Shown here one piece after another: positions 11,301 through 20,862 of a stretch of 64,000 nucleotides of DNA. How positions within the stretch are numbered: the first letter of the stretch is position 1; each line of letters starts with the position of its first letter. Position numbers and translations under genes: made by a program. The stretch is from Diaporthe sp. PMI_573 (lineage: Eukaryota; Ascomycota; Sordariomycetes; Diaporthales; Diaporthaceae), in NCBI GenBank assembly GCA_021399435.1, contig JAJTUP010000002.1:310001-374000 (forward strand), written 5' to 3'. Under the pieces are notes generated by a model that was not told the origin of the DNA, made no database searches, and saw nothing but the letters and a program-made list of their open reading frames with translations.

Positions 11301-14300
11301 CTTGAGTCTCAACTCTATCAAGCCACTATGCAAGGTGGCTGCTACTGGTCAGACCAGAATACTCCAATTGCTTATTCGCACTGGGCTCTATACGTCACGG
11401 TTGAATGAGGCCAAAACCACGATGCTCCGTACAGCCGCTGCAAGTGGTTTCGACGAGATTATCCAACTTCTCCTCGAAGACAGCGAGCTCGACGTCAATT
11501 CCAGAAACATAATAGGGATTACAGCATACCATTTTGCCGTTTCCCAAGGGAATAGTTCAACTTGCGAATTGCTCGCGGCGCGAGCGGACGTTAATATGCT
11601 GACGGCGGACGGTCTATCTGCGATTCATCTTGCGGCCCAGTACGGTCAACTTCGAACATTGAGGAGCCTCCTGAAAAATTCTGCTCCCACGAAGAAGGAA
11701 GCTCGGGAACCGGAGAAAGGGTTGGGCGTGGATCAGATGCAGGAAGTCAGATTCGAGGATGGAAGGTCTCATGATCACTTGATCTTCGATGCTTCCACCG
11801 AAACAATGTCACCCTTGCACCTGGCTGCTCTCTACGGCCACCTTGACGTATTGAAGGAGCTTTTGAAGCATGAGCAGTACAACTCGCAAAGAGACCGCGC
11901 AATTGCTCTACTGCAGGCCGCCACAGGTGGATGGACCAAAATTGTCGAGGAGCTACTGCAGTCTGACATCACCATGGCTATGAAGGACACCACTGAAAAT
12001 ACCGCTCTTCACATTGCTACTCAAAGACAGTCATCGGAAATTTCAAAGCTACTGTTGGATCTGAGAACTGAATCCGGCGCACGAGTGTTCGACGTCAACG
12101 CAGCAAATAGTGGCGGTGAGACGCCTTTACACTTGGCTATGAAACGTGGCAGACTTCTCATCGTTCAAATCCTTATGCAGCAAGACCCTCGACCAAAGAT
12201 ACACGCTTTAACGCGTACTGGTCAAACCGCACTGCACTACGCTGCTGCTCACGGTCATACCCTTGTTGTCAATGAGCTACTGCAACACCTGAGCTGGGAA
12301 GAAGGATCTGATCGCCCCGATGTCTGCGTGATTCCTGACCAAGATGGGAACACAGCATTTACCTTGGCACTGCGTTCAGGGCAGGCCGGAATTGCCCGGG
12401 CTCTTCTCAGAAGGGCTGAAAGAGAGACCACCTCAAGAGAAAGAACGGGCATGAAATTCGCCGCCCGTGATCTCGCAGGAGAGAAGAATGCTCTTCTTGC
12501 AGCCGTCCAAGGCAACAGTGAGGAATGTGTGACCCTGTTGTTTGAAAATGACTTGGTATCCATTACGAACGGTGAACCACGAACTATGGGGATACACATC
12601 GCTGCTTTGAACGGCTCTGTCCCTATGATCACGCTTCTCCACGAGCATGGGGCAGATATAAAGGATGAAAATGAGGAGGGGGAAACACCACTTCATTTGG
12701 CATGTCGAAGCTCGTCGTCGGAGGCTGTCAAGTTGTTGTTGGACCTTGGAGCCCAGGTCAACGCTCTGGATAGATCGGGGGCCACACCACTGTTCCGAGC
12801 GGCTTACGAAGGTCGAGTCGAAGCTATCGCAGTGCTGCTTTCGTCGCCTCACTTGCCAGACCTCAATATCAAAACATCAACAGAACCGCCTGGTTGGACT
12901 GCACTCCATGCGGCCTACGACAATCCTGAAATCACCAGAATGCTGCTTGAAGCTGGTGCAGATCCGACTACTGAGAACAAGAATGGTGATCCTCCCTTCT
13001 TCCTCGCTGCTGGCTGCTACAGCAACAACACAGTCCAGGAGTATCTGAATGCTGCCAACAAAGTCGACCCGAATACCAGAAGTTCGAAAGATGGGATGAC
13101 CGCCCTACATATAGCCGCTGGCTTGTCAGGAGATGCCGCAAGATTCTCGCTAAAAAGTGCTATCGAGGTGTGTCGAATTCTGTTGGCCGAAGGAGCGAAT
13201 ATCAACGCGACAGCAGATGATGGAGAGACTCCGATCCACTTGGCCGCATCCGCAGGTCAACTAGAGATGGTCCAGTATCTCGTGAGACAACACAATATCG
13301 ACCTCGAAGTCGATTGCAAGGCTTACGGAACTCCGCTCATGACAGCAGCCGGATCCGGAGGGCCAGATATTGTGCAGATCTTTCTGGACGCGGACGCCCG
13401 GGTCGATGCTACCAGTGACAAATACGATTATCACACCGCTTTGCAAGCTGCGGCGTCAAGTGGATCTGAAGACATTATCCGCATGCTCCTGGAACGGAAG
13501 GACGCGGATGTCAATGCTACTGGTGGCATCTTTGGCAGTGCACTCTGTGCAGCTGTGGCGGCTAACAACATGGCGTGCATCGAAAGGCTGCTCGACAAGG
13601 GAGCTGATATCAACAGCGATGAGGGTAAACGGGGCACTGCTCTCGAACTTGCCATTGAAAACAACAACTGGGTATTAGTGGACAACATTCTAGATGAGAA
13701 ATATGGCGTCATTGATGTGAACAACATCAGCTCCGGGAGACACAGGACTGCCCTGGTCGCAGCAATAGAAAGTGGGAACTTGGAATACGTCAAAAAGCTC
13801 CTAGCGCTCCAAGCTGATCCCAATGTCTTCGCTAAAGACCAAGAAGCGCCTATCCACGTCGCCGTAAAGAAAGGCGCACGGGAAATTGTCAAAGCTCTAG
13901 TCGAGTTTGGGGCTGATGTCTCACATATAGACGAAACGGGGATGATTGGCGGCCGGAATATTCTTGTATCCGGTACAAATGCAGCCCGGAGACCTCGAGT
14001 CTGATTGAGAAAGCCACCGGACGAACTCAGTTGCAGTCTCATCCGGACGCATTCACCCCGAAGAAATCGCCTTCGGAGTGGCACCCGAAAGACCACGGTC
14101 CTGGTGTAGTTTTCGAGCATGGCCAAAAGCAAGTCGGGGTGGAGAGTGAGTACCTCTCAAGCCTCATTCACATTCCAAAGCACAAGACATAAGTTACTCG
14201 CTGATAGTTGCGCTTCAATAGGTAGTGCTTCTAAGAGCCCAACCATTGCACGATCGGACCATCCAATGGTGCCTGGTGCTGACGGTATCTACTACTTTGA

Positions 14301-14904
14301 AGTGACCATTATCAAAGGGGGGGAAAGAGGAAGGTAATCATTACTCTCTGTCAGTTTGGATTTTTCAAGCAACTAATTAAGGGCTTCCGTCAACAGTGAT
14401 AGTATGATTGGTGTTGGGTTTAGCGAAGCGACTGTCCTGGATATGTCCTCAATGCTGGGCTGGTTCTCTGGAACCTGGGGCTACCACAATGATGATGGTA
14501 AACTCTATGGCGAGATTTCATTGCCTGGTCGTCAATTTGGTGAGCTGTACCAGGAGGACGATATAATTGGCTGTGGCGTGAATTTTGAAGACGAAACGGC
14601 GTTCTACACAAAGAATGGGAAATTCATCGGTATGTTGCAGTACACTGTCTCTCCCACCAACAAAGAACTAATCAAATACTCGCGACCATTAGGCCGTGCT
14701 TTCCAGAATGTCAGGGGAAGGCTTTACCCGGCCGTTAGTCTTACTCGAGGTTGTGTGGTGTCTGTCGAGTTGTGGGACGATAAGCAGACTCGCAACGAGA
14801 AATTCAGGTTCAAGGGGTCGTATAATGATCCAGCGACGAAGTTGGTCTCAAAGATTGCTGCTGAGAGGAAGGATGAAGATTCCAAGCGTCTAGCTCGGCA
14901 TTGA
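8301..14904 (+). CDS. NLR-like protein: SesB-type hydrolase, NACHT-like, ankyrin repeats, SPRY (frameshifted)
   Basis: Exons as I thread them: 8301-8332, 8395-8596, 8656-8739, 8793-8855, 8921-9139, 9215-9362, 9416-14145, 14222-14333 and 14397-14904. All junctions are in phase except for a one-base shift near 13937. The N-terminal 250 residues follow the alpha/beta-hydrolase (SesB/DUF676) layout of fungal NLRs: AESLLHTVLSDRD, then VFLGHGLGASVVKQAL, then NIAILVFCAQPK where relatives have FFGTPH. Next is a NACHT-like region whose P-loop reads LSFTGHSGLSASLL, with no Lys, and whose Walker B position reads FCVVHGITEEN, with no Asp pair. PSSLDELYTIGVQQAHRR and LQ/MQWVFHAFRPLTLHELAIA match the winged-helix part of STAND proteins. 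About twenty ankyrin repeats follow (roughly 10.9-13.9 kb), then SPRY. Known relatives act in non-self recognition and cell death. The first two exons are the least certain; ATG 9460 begins the long open frame but is internal. Confidence 0.72.
13933..13941 (+). other. frameshift site between ankyrin and SPRY parts
   Basis: In the ankyrin frame, translation passes HIDETGMIGG and stops at 14002-14004. In the frame that re-reads one base (codons AAC at 13935-13937, GGG, GAT, GAT, TGG) the text becomes NGDDWRPEY, the usual closing ankyrin/linker pattern of this family. That frame stays open through a Pro/Ser linker (SEWHPKDHGPGV) into the phase-matched SPRY exons. One base, most simply an A in GAAAC, is therefore missing. 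No slippery heptamer fits programmed -1 frameshifting. Confidence 0.7.
13942..14904 (+). other. SPRY domain exons of the NLR-like gene
   Basis: Three exon pieces (to 14145, 14222-14333, 14397-14904) are joined by introns of 76 and 63 nt with matching phases. The SPRY fold is recognisable from DHPMVPGADGIYYFEVTI, SMIGVGFSE, GWFSGTWGYHNDDG, LYGE, DIIGCGVNFE, AFYTKNGKFIG and GRLYPAVSL, as in RanBPM-like SPRY domains that bind partner proteins. A basic tail follows. Because of the upstream one-base shift, these exons would not be translated together with the ankyrin part unless the shift is an assembly error. Confidence 0.8.
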
Positions 14905-15916
14905 GCTCAAGCACCGCTACGGACAGCTAGCTCTCATAAAATGTAGCTGTGGTAGTGAATGAGGGAGTGCAATGAATGCAGTCATCTGGTGCATACGACT
15001 TCTTAAAAAGAAAAACATGCCCCTGGGCTTTTTTTTGCACTTGGACTCTGACCATTTACACCCACTTTGGACACAAACATCGCATATTTTGCCAGACCCA
15101 GTCGTCCCTCCCACAGTAGCTCTGGAGAAGGGGGGAGGCAGAATCATTACATGAAGTGATGGAAATTGAACGAGATAGACAGACTGTGTGATTAGGTTCT
15201 TTTGCAAGTTATCTTGGCCTTATCTCGATATGTTAGATCGACAGAGATCGAAATTGATCCCTATCCAAAGTTTACTAAATATTTTGAGTGATTACATGGA
15301 GCCACGACACACAAGCCGCATACATTTGATCCAACGAAACGGGGTGACAGTATAACTATAAAACATGCCGTAGCTTTGGCAGCTCAGGCATTCCAAATTT
15401 CAGCTCGATGCTAAGTTTCCCATCCGAGATTCGTCCACACGGTGTGGTGTACTGAGCTGCTGAGAGTTCTAGCAATGCAGCGGCTTACACTCCGGCAACT
15501 ACCCAATCATCTCCTGGACTTTGTAATGGCACAGTGATCTATAAAGTACATTTCAGCGGTTTGACACTCGAGACCGTTCTACTTCTAAGCTCAATGCTCT
15601 CAAGACATGTTGAGTTTTAAAGATAAGTATTACCACAGACAACAGGCAAGCCAGACAGCGTGGGCTTAAACCCGGCCCGTTCAAAGATCACACACCCAGT
15701 AGTCAGTACATAGAGCATACAATGCTACCATATCACATCGTGCGGATATATTAATCGCTTCCCACATGCGCCGTCCTCGCCCTACCCAACACGAAACTCC
15801 TGGAAATTGCTATAGACAAAAAGCCGTCCAGTACCAGCACAGCGCCATCATACATAGAGAACCAAGGTTCTCCCTTCACAAAACACGCAGCAGCGCGTAC
15901 GCAGGAAGGGCTGGAC
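14905..15916. other. intergenic between convergent genes
   Basis: This is 3' flanking DNA of the NLR-like gene and MCT1, moderately AT-rich. I see no gene in it. Confidence 0.5.
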
Positions 15917-17324
15917 TCAGGGCTCGTCCCCGATGATCCGCTCTTCTTCCTCCAGTAGAGGATCTGTCTCTTCCAACCCTCTCAGCATGCCGTGGATATC
16001 AGAAGGGTCCGTGATGGCCCACACACCGCCGCCCTTGACGGCATCCGTACCCCTCATGCCGACCTCCTTGCCGACGAGGTTCCGCCCGACCTTGCCGGGC
16101 CCGATGCCGATCCAGCGCCTGACCTTCTCTTGCTGGTCGACGTAGCGGATGCTGTCCCACCAGCGCACGGTCTCGAGGCACGAGCGGGCCAGCAGGTCCT
16201 TGAGCTCTGCCTTTGAGCCGAAGGGCCGCGCCGACACGTTGCTGATGCACTGCACCTTCCCGGGCCAGGTGACGATGTCCTCGGCCCCACGGCCCGGGGC
16301 GCGGCTCTTGCCCGCGAGCAGGGAGCGCATGGTGGCGACGGCGGGCTTCATGAGCGGGCTGTGGAAGGGCGAGTCGCTGTTGAGGCGGACGGCGCGGGGG
16401 TCGTGGCCGAGGTACTGGCGCACGTGGGCGACGAGGGTCTTGATCTTTGCCATGTTGCCGCTGAGGACGATCTGGTTCTTTGAGTTTATGTTTGCGATGA
16501 GGACCTGCTCTATGGGCGGGACGTCGCTGTCGGCGCCGCTGTCGGCCTTGTCGCTGCTGGGGTAGGCGACAAAGTTCTCGACGGCGTCGATCAGCTGGGG
16601 CAGGTACTCGGGCTCGGTGACGATGGCGACCATGCCGTACTCGCCGCCGTACTCGTTGCGGGCGGCGGCGGTGGCGGCGGCCATGACCTCTGCGCGCTTC
16701 TGCACGAGGTGCAGGCTGTCCTCGAAGGAGAGGTAGCCGCCGGCGACGAGGGCGGCGAACTCGCCGAGGCTGTGGCCCAGGGTGAAGTCGATGCGGGCGG
16801 CAACGTCGAAGCAGAACTCGACCTCGAGGATGCGCAGGATGAGGACCGAGGTGGCCATGATGGCGGGCTGGGCGTGGGGCGTGGCCGAGAGGAGCGAGTT
16901 GGGCCCCTCGCGGATGATGCGCGTCAGCGAGTAGCCCAGGACCGAGTCGATCTCGTCGATGATGGGGCCGGCGGTTCGCGGGAAGGCCTCGAGCCAGGGA
17001 TCGATCATGCCGACTTTCTGGACGCCTTGGCCTGGAGGGCATCATCACGGGTCAGCTCCAAGTATTCAAGTCACGACAGCCGGGCGAGGACCCGTGGGAG
17101 GGGGCAGTAGAGAGACGGGGGGGGGGAGGGCGCGGCGCACCTGGGAAGAACAAGGCCGTCTTGGGCCTTCTCGCATGGTCTGAGGCATGGCGTCGCTGTT
17201 GATGCTGGAGTTGGTGTTGGTGTTGGGGTTGTCCGCTTCGTAACCGTACCCGACTGGCGATGGGTGCGAGGAGTTGTGAACGAGGGGCAACGCGCCGGCC
17301 AAGACCAGACACCACCGCGCTCAT
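15917..17324 (-). CDS. MCT1: malonyl-CoA:ACP transacylase, mitochondrial
   Basis: This enzyme transfers the malonyl group from CoA to acyl carrier protein in mitochondrial type II fatty-acid synthesis, which feeds lipoate formation. Two exons, 17141-17324 and 15917-17031, join in phase across a 109-nt intron and give 432 residues. The N-terminus is Arg/Gln/His-rich without acidic residues, as in a mitochondrial presequence, and contains a QHQHQLQHQQ run. The catalytic body starts at KTALFFPGQGVQKVGM. The nucleophile elbow is LGHSLGEFAAL; the active-site Arg lies in the QKRAEVM helix; the catalytic His is in SPFHSPLM; IGIGPGKVGRNL is near the C-terminus. It ends in an acidic tail. I chose ATG 17324 because the frame upstream has only GTG. 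The coding strand is very GC-rich. The function is clear from the family. Confidence 0.93.
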
Positions 17325-18571
17325 TGTCACTTCCTTTTCCTGTCCTCGCTCTGACTCTTCTTGTTGGCTATACGACTTGCCAAGTTCTGGTTAATTGCTT
17401 TTCCAGGTGCGCCTCGCCAGCTAGGGGCAGCCAGGCAGCCAGGCTGGAGGGGGCGGGATCCAGGCGCTCTTCGTCACGGCATCAAGAATAATAAACAGCG
17501 CAAAAAGTTTCACCGAGTTCAATTGCGTGGACTGGGAATGGAAGAGTCACAGCGGGGGCGCGGGCGGGAGGAAGTGAGGTGAGGCTCGGCTGATCAGCGT
17601 CATGGTTAGTGGGGATCCAACGCGCGCGGGACAACGGAAGCAGGGGACAGCAGCCTTGAAATGTGGAGGATCAGCCGCCTGCCATCCAGCCGAGGTCCAC
17701 CACAGCTCGCGGGACGCCAGCGACTAACACCACACGGCAGTTTTGACATTTCTCCGTTGCACAGACAGACATAGACAGACTCGACACCCAGTCATGCTCG
17801 GATGATCTCTAAATAAATGCATACCAGAACAACAGGTATATCAAATGCATTTCCGTTTCTTCCACCCACTGCAACAGCCATTACACAGATAGATAGAACT
17901 ACACTTACACCCAGTTCACATTCACCATCACATGGACTGCAAGCACCCAACTCTGTCTAGCCAACATATTAGATAGACTGTACTCTCCATTTTGCCATCT
18001 GTCTGTCAACCTCCCATCACTTTCATTCATCTCATCCGTCCACCTGTCCGTCCATCCCATCATTCTATAGCCTTTCCATCTGTATAACCCTGCCAGCGTA
18101 TATACCCCATCGTAAATGCCTTTTGCAACAGAGAAGCAGAGCAGAGAACAAGCAGAACACAATCGAGACGAAATGGGATACCAGGACCAGACTTCGCCCT
18201 TCAATCTTCTCACACAATCACACCGTGAGAGATGACACACGAGACAGCCGGATGCCAAGGAAAAGTTTGAAGACCAGAGTGTGGTAAAAAGAAAAGACGG
18301 CTTTTTCATGAAGGGCATTAATGTGGGTATCTTGGGCAAGCAAGAACAGCCGGGCAGGTCAAGAGTAAAAAGCAAATCCAAAAAAGCAAGACAAGAATAA
18401 TCAAAAAGCAATACAGAAAACAATAATGGTGAGAAAAGGGAACTTGGGACAGCCTTCCCGTTTCCACTGCACATCATCCCGTACAATCCGTCAGTCAGTC
18501 ATCCAGTACCGTCCCCACCAGGTACTACAACACCCGCCCGCCCGCATTCACTCTCTCCTCTCTCCCTCTTC
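17325..18571. other. intergenic: MCT1 promoter and 3' side of the acetyltransferase fusion gene
   Basis: It contains a GACA-type simple repeat at 17762-17787 and a long pyrimidine-biased stretch of CATC/TCCG units between about 17990 and 18080. A 193-codon minus-strand frame spans 17905-18486, but it is low in complexity and looks like chance. Nothing else was recognised. Confidence 0.5.
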
Positions 18572-20862
18572 TCATGGGTACATTGAGGCGATGCCCCTCC
18601 TGACCTGAGCAGGATGGCCGGCGACGATGACGTGCGAGGGTTGGGACTGTGATCACGCCCAGTCAGTTATCAAAGTGTGAGAGACAGAGGGAAGAGAGAC
18701 AAAGAATTAAGACATTGAAACACATACCTTGGTCACAAGGCTCCCCGCGCCCACCGTCGTGCCCCTGCCGATCCTCACGCCCCCGAGGATAGTCACCGAC
18801 CCGCCGATAAAGACGTCGTCCTCGATGACAATGCTCTTGCCAGTGCACGGCCCGCGGGCCCCGTTGCGCCGCCGCGGGTCCGTCGTCATGCTGGTCGTGT
18901 AGAAGTTGACGTTGGGCCCGATGACAACATTATTGCCGATGGTGAGCTCGCACGCGTCCAGCACCGTGCAGTTGCGCCCCACCAACGTGTTCTTGCCGAT
19001 CGAGATGTTGTACCCGTAGTCGCACGTGAAGGGCGCCTCCACCGCCACGTTGTCGCCAACCCGCCCCGTGTGCGTCACGGGGCTCGACTGCGTCGGCGTC
19101 AGCTGGATCGGGTCCCGCGGCATCAGGATCTCCCGGAACAGGCGCGCCCGCTCGGCGGGGGACACCCCGTTGTTGGGGTTCGTGCTGTTGTTGAACCGCC
19201 AGCACGCCGCGTTGCACCGCTCCCGCTCCAGCACGAGCTCCTTCTCGAACGGGTAGAACGGCCGCCCCGCGATCATCTCGTCCTTCTCCCGCCGCCCGCT
19301 GTTGTTGCTGATGCTGCTGCTGCTGGGCCCACCGCTGCTCGACGGCCCGCCTGCCCCGCCGCCCGCCGCGCTTGTCGGCGGTACTATCGGTGAGGGGAAC
19401 TGCGACGTGTGCGATAGCGCGAGCTGCGCCGTCGCCTGTGGGTTCCCGCCGGACTGGGATGTTGCAATCGGGCTGTTGGTGCGCGTCGCGTGCATTATGT
19501 TGATGTGCGGAAGCGTCGTGCTCTGTGGCGTCAGGTCGGGCTCGGTCCGGGTGAGGTCGTGTAGCGGCGGAACCCGCTGGTACTCCTTCGGCCCCCGCTC
19601 CGGGAACGGCACAGGCGCGGCGCTGACTGGCGTCGGGAAGACGTTGACCGGTGTGTTGGGGTACGCCGAGGACAACGCCGACAGCTTCTCGTTGGGGTCC
19701 AGCACGGAGGCGGTCGGCAGGGTCGAGGCTGTGAGCCTATCGTCGTCGGTGAGCACTGGCCGTCCCTGGGGTGGTTCGATCCGTAGCGGCTGGCCTCGGT
19801 AGGACGGTAGGGGTTCGCGTTTCCCTTGCTGGTGCGGGAACACGCCCGGTTGTGGCATTCCGTACGCCCCTGGCGGCACATAGTTCGGGTCCTTGGACTC
19901 GATCTGGATGGTCTGCACCTTGCTCTCGGGCTTGGGCCACGTCCCCCGTTGCGGAGGGTATCCAGCGCAGACAAAGCCTCCTCTCAGACAGTTACTACCT
20001 ATACAGGACTCAGTGTTCGTTCTTTTAATAATTTGAAAAATAGAAATCAATCAGACTCACACTCCGGCTTGGCCTCATCGCACTTCTTCTTTCTCTTCCG
20101 ACATGTCAGGCAGCCCGTCTTCGTCCGGTTGCTAAAGTTTCGTTTCCTTTTCTTCGGGTCTGACTGGACAACGCCGTCCCTCCTCTGCTCTGGGGTGTAT
20201 TGTCCAGAGAAAGACATTGACATGTCATCACCATCCGGGCTGGTTTGCGGGTAGTCCTCCGTGGCTCTCCGCAGGGCATCTCCGATTTGCTCTTCGGTGT
20301 TCGCAGAATCCGGCGCCGCCGAGGGTGGTTGGCTGTAAGGATCCCGGTCGTCTCGTCTCTCATGGGGGGAATACCACGAGTCTCGATCCCGCTCACGATC
20401 CGTCTCACGTCCACGGTCCCGCGCGTCGTCGCCGTACGACCGATACTGCCGTCCTCGCCCATCACGCTCATACGGTTCCCGTTCCCTTGGTTCGGATTCC
20501 TGTGATCGTTCCAGGCGGACGTCCTCTTGTTGCCTATCGGTCTGTGCGGGTGCTTCTCTCCGGGGCGATTCGGTAGAGCTTGACCTCTTGCGCTTGTGTG
20601 AGCTCTCCATGTCCGCATACCTCGCTGGCGAGTACGGCTGTCTGTCGTGGCCTGGGCCGCCTTGGGCCCAACCGTCCCGCTCTCTATGGTTGGTGTTGGC
20701 GTCACTTGAAGGCTGCTGTCTGGGCGCCTGGTCTGAGTTCTTCGCTGGGCCGCTAGTTTTCTCCGAAGAGCCTGCACGCTTCGTACCCGCGGAATCCCCA
20801 TTGGCATTGGCAGCCTTGGGTGAGCCAGCCCCGTTCATGGCGGTGAAAGATGTCATTTTCAT
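18572..20862 (-). CDS. Zn2Cys6 domain fused to MAC/hexapeptide acetyltransferase
   Basis: Three exons, 20061-20862, 18728-19998 and 18572-18646, join in phase and give 715 residues. The first intron lies exactly inside the zinc cluster: GCLTCRKRKKKCDEAKPEC continues across it into SNCLRGGFVC, giving the six cysteines of a Gal4-type DNA-binding domain at about residues 245-280. The first 240 residues are disordered and rich in Arg, Asp, Glu and Ser. A Pro/Ser-rich linker leads to a maltose-acetyltransferase (MAC) helix region (AGRPFYPFEKELVLERERCN) and then a left-handed beta helix with hexapeptide repeats (IGKNTLVGRNCTVLDACELTIG, broken here as GRNCTV, NNVVIGPNVNFY, EDDVFIGGSVTILGGVRIG), closing with VIVAGHPAQVRRGI. 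NodL/Maa-type enzymes move acetyl from acetyl-CoA to a sugar hydroxyl. Whether the protein binds DNA, acetylates, or both is unknown. The gene model is strong. Confidence 0.9.

Noticed and set aside
13933..13941. Programmed -1 ribosomal frameshift
   Set aside because: The heptamer context does not fit X XXY YYZ in the zero frame, and no strong downstream stem is evident, so a single-base loss is simpler.
9460..14004. Taking ATG 9460 as the start and the TGA at 14002-14004 as the end of the ankyrin gene
   Set aside because: In-phase coding exons with alpha/beta-hydrolase pattern precede 9460, and the last 24 codons before the stop lose the family pattern that continues in the neighbouring frame.
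17905..18486. 193-codon minus-strand frame
   Set aside because: It lies in a low-complexity CATC/TCCG-rich region between two well-supported genes and has no motif.
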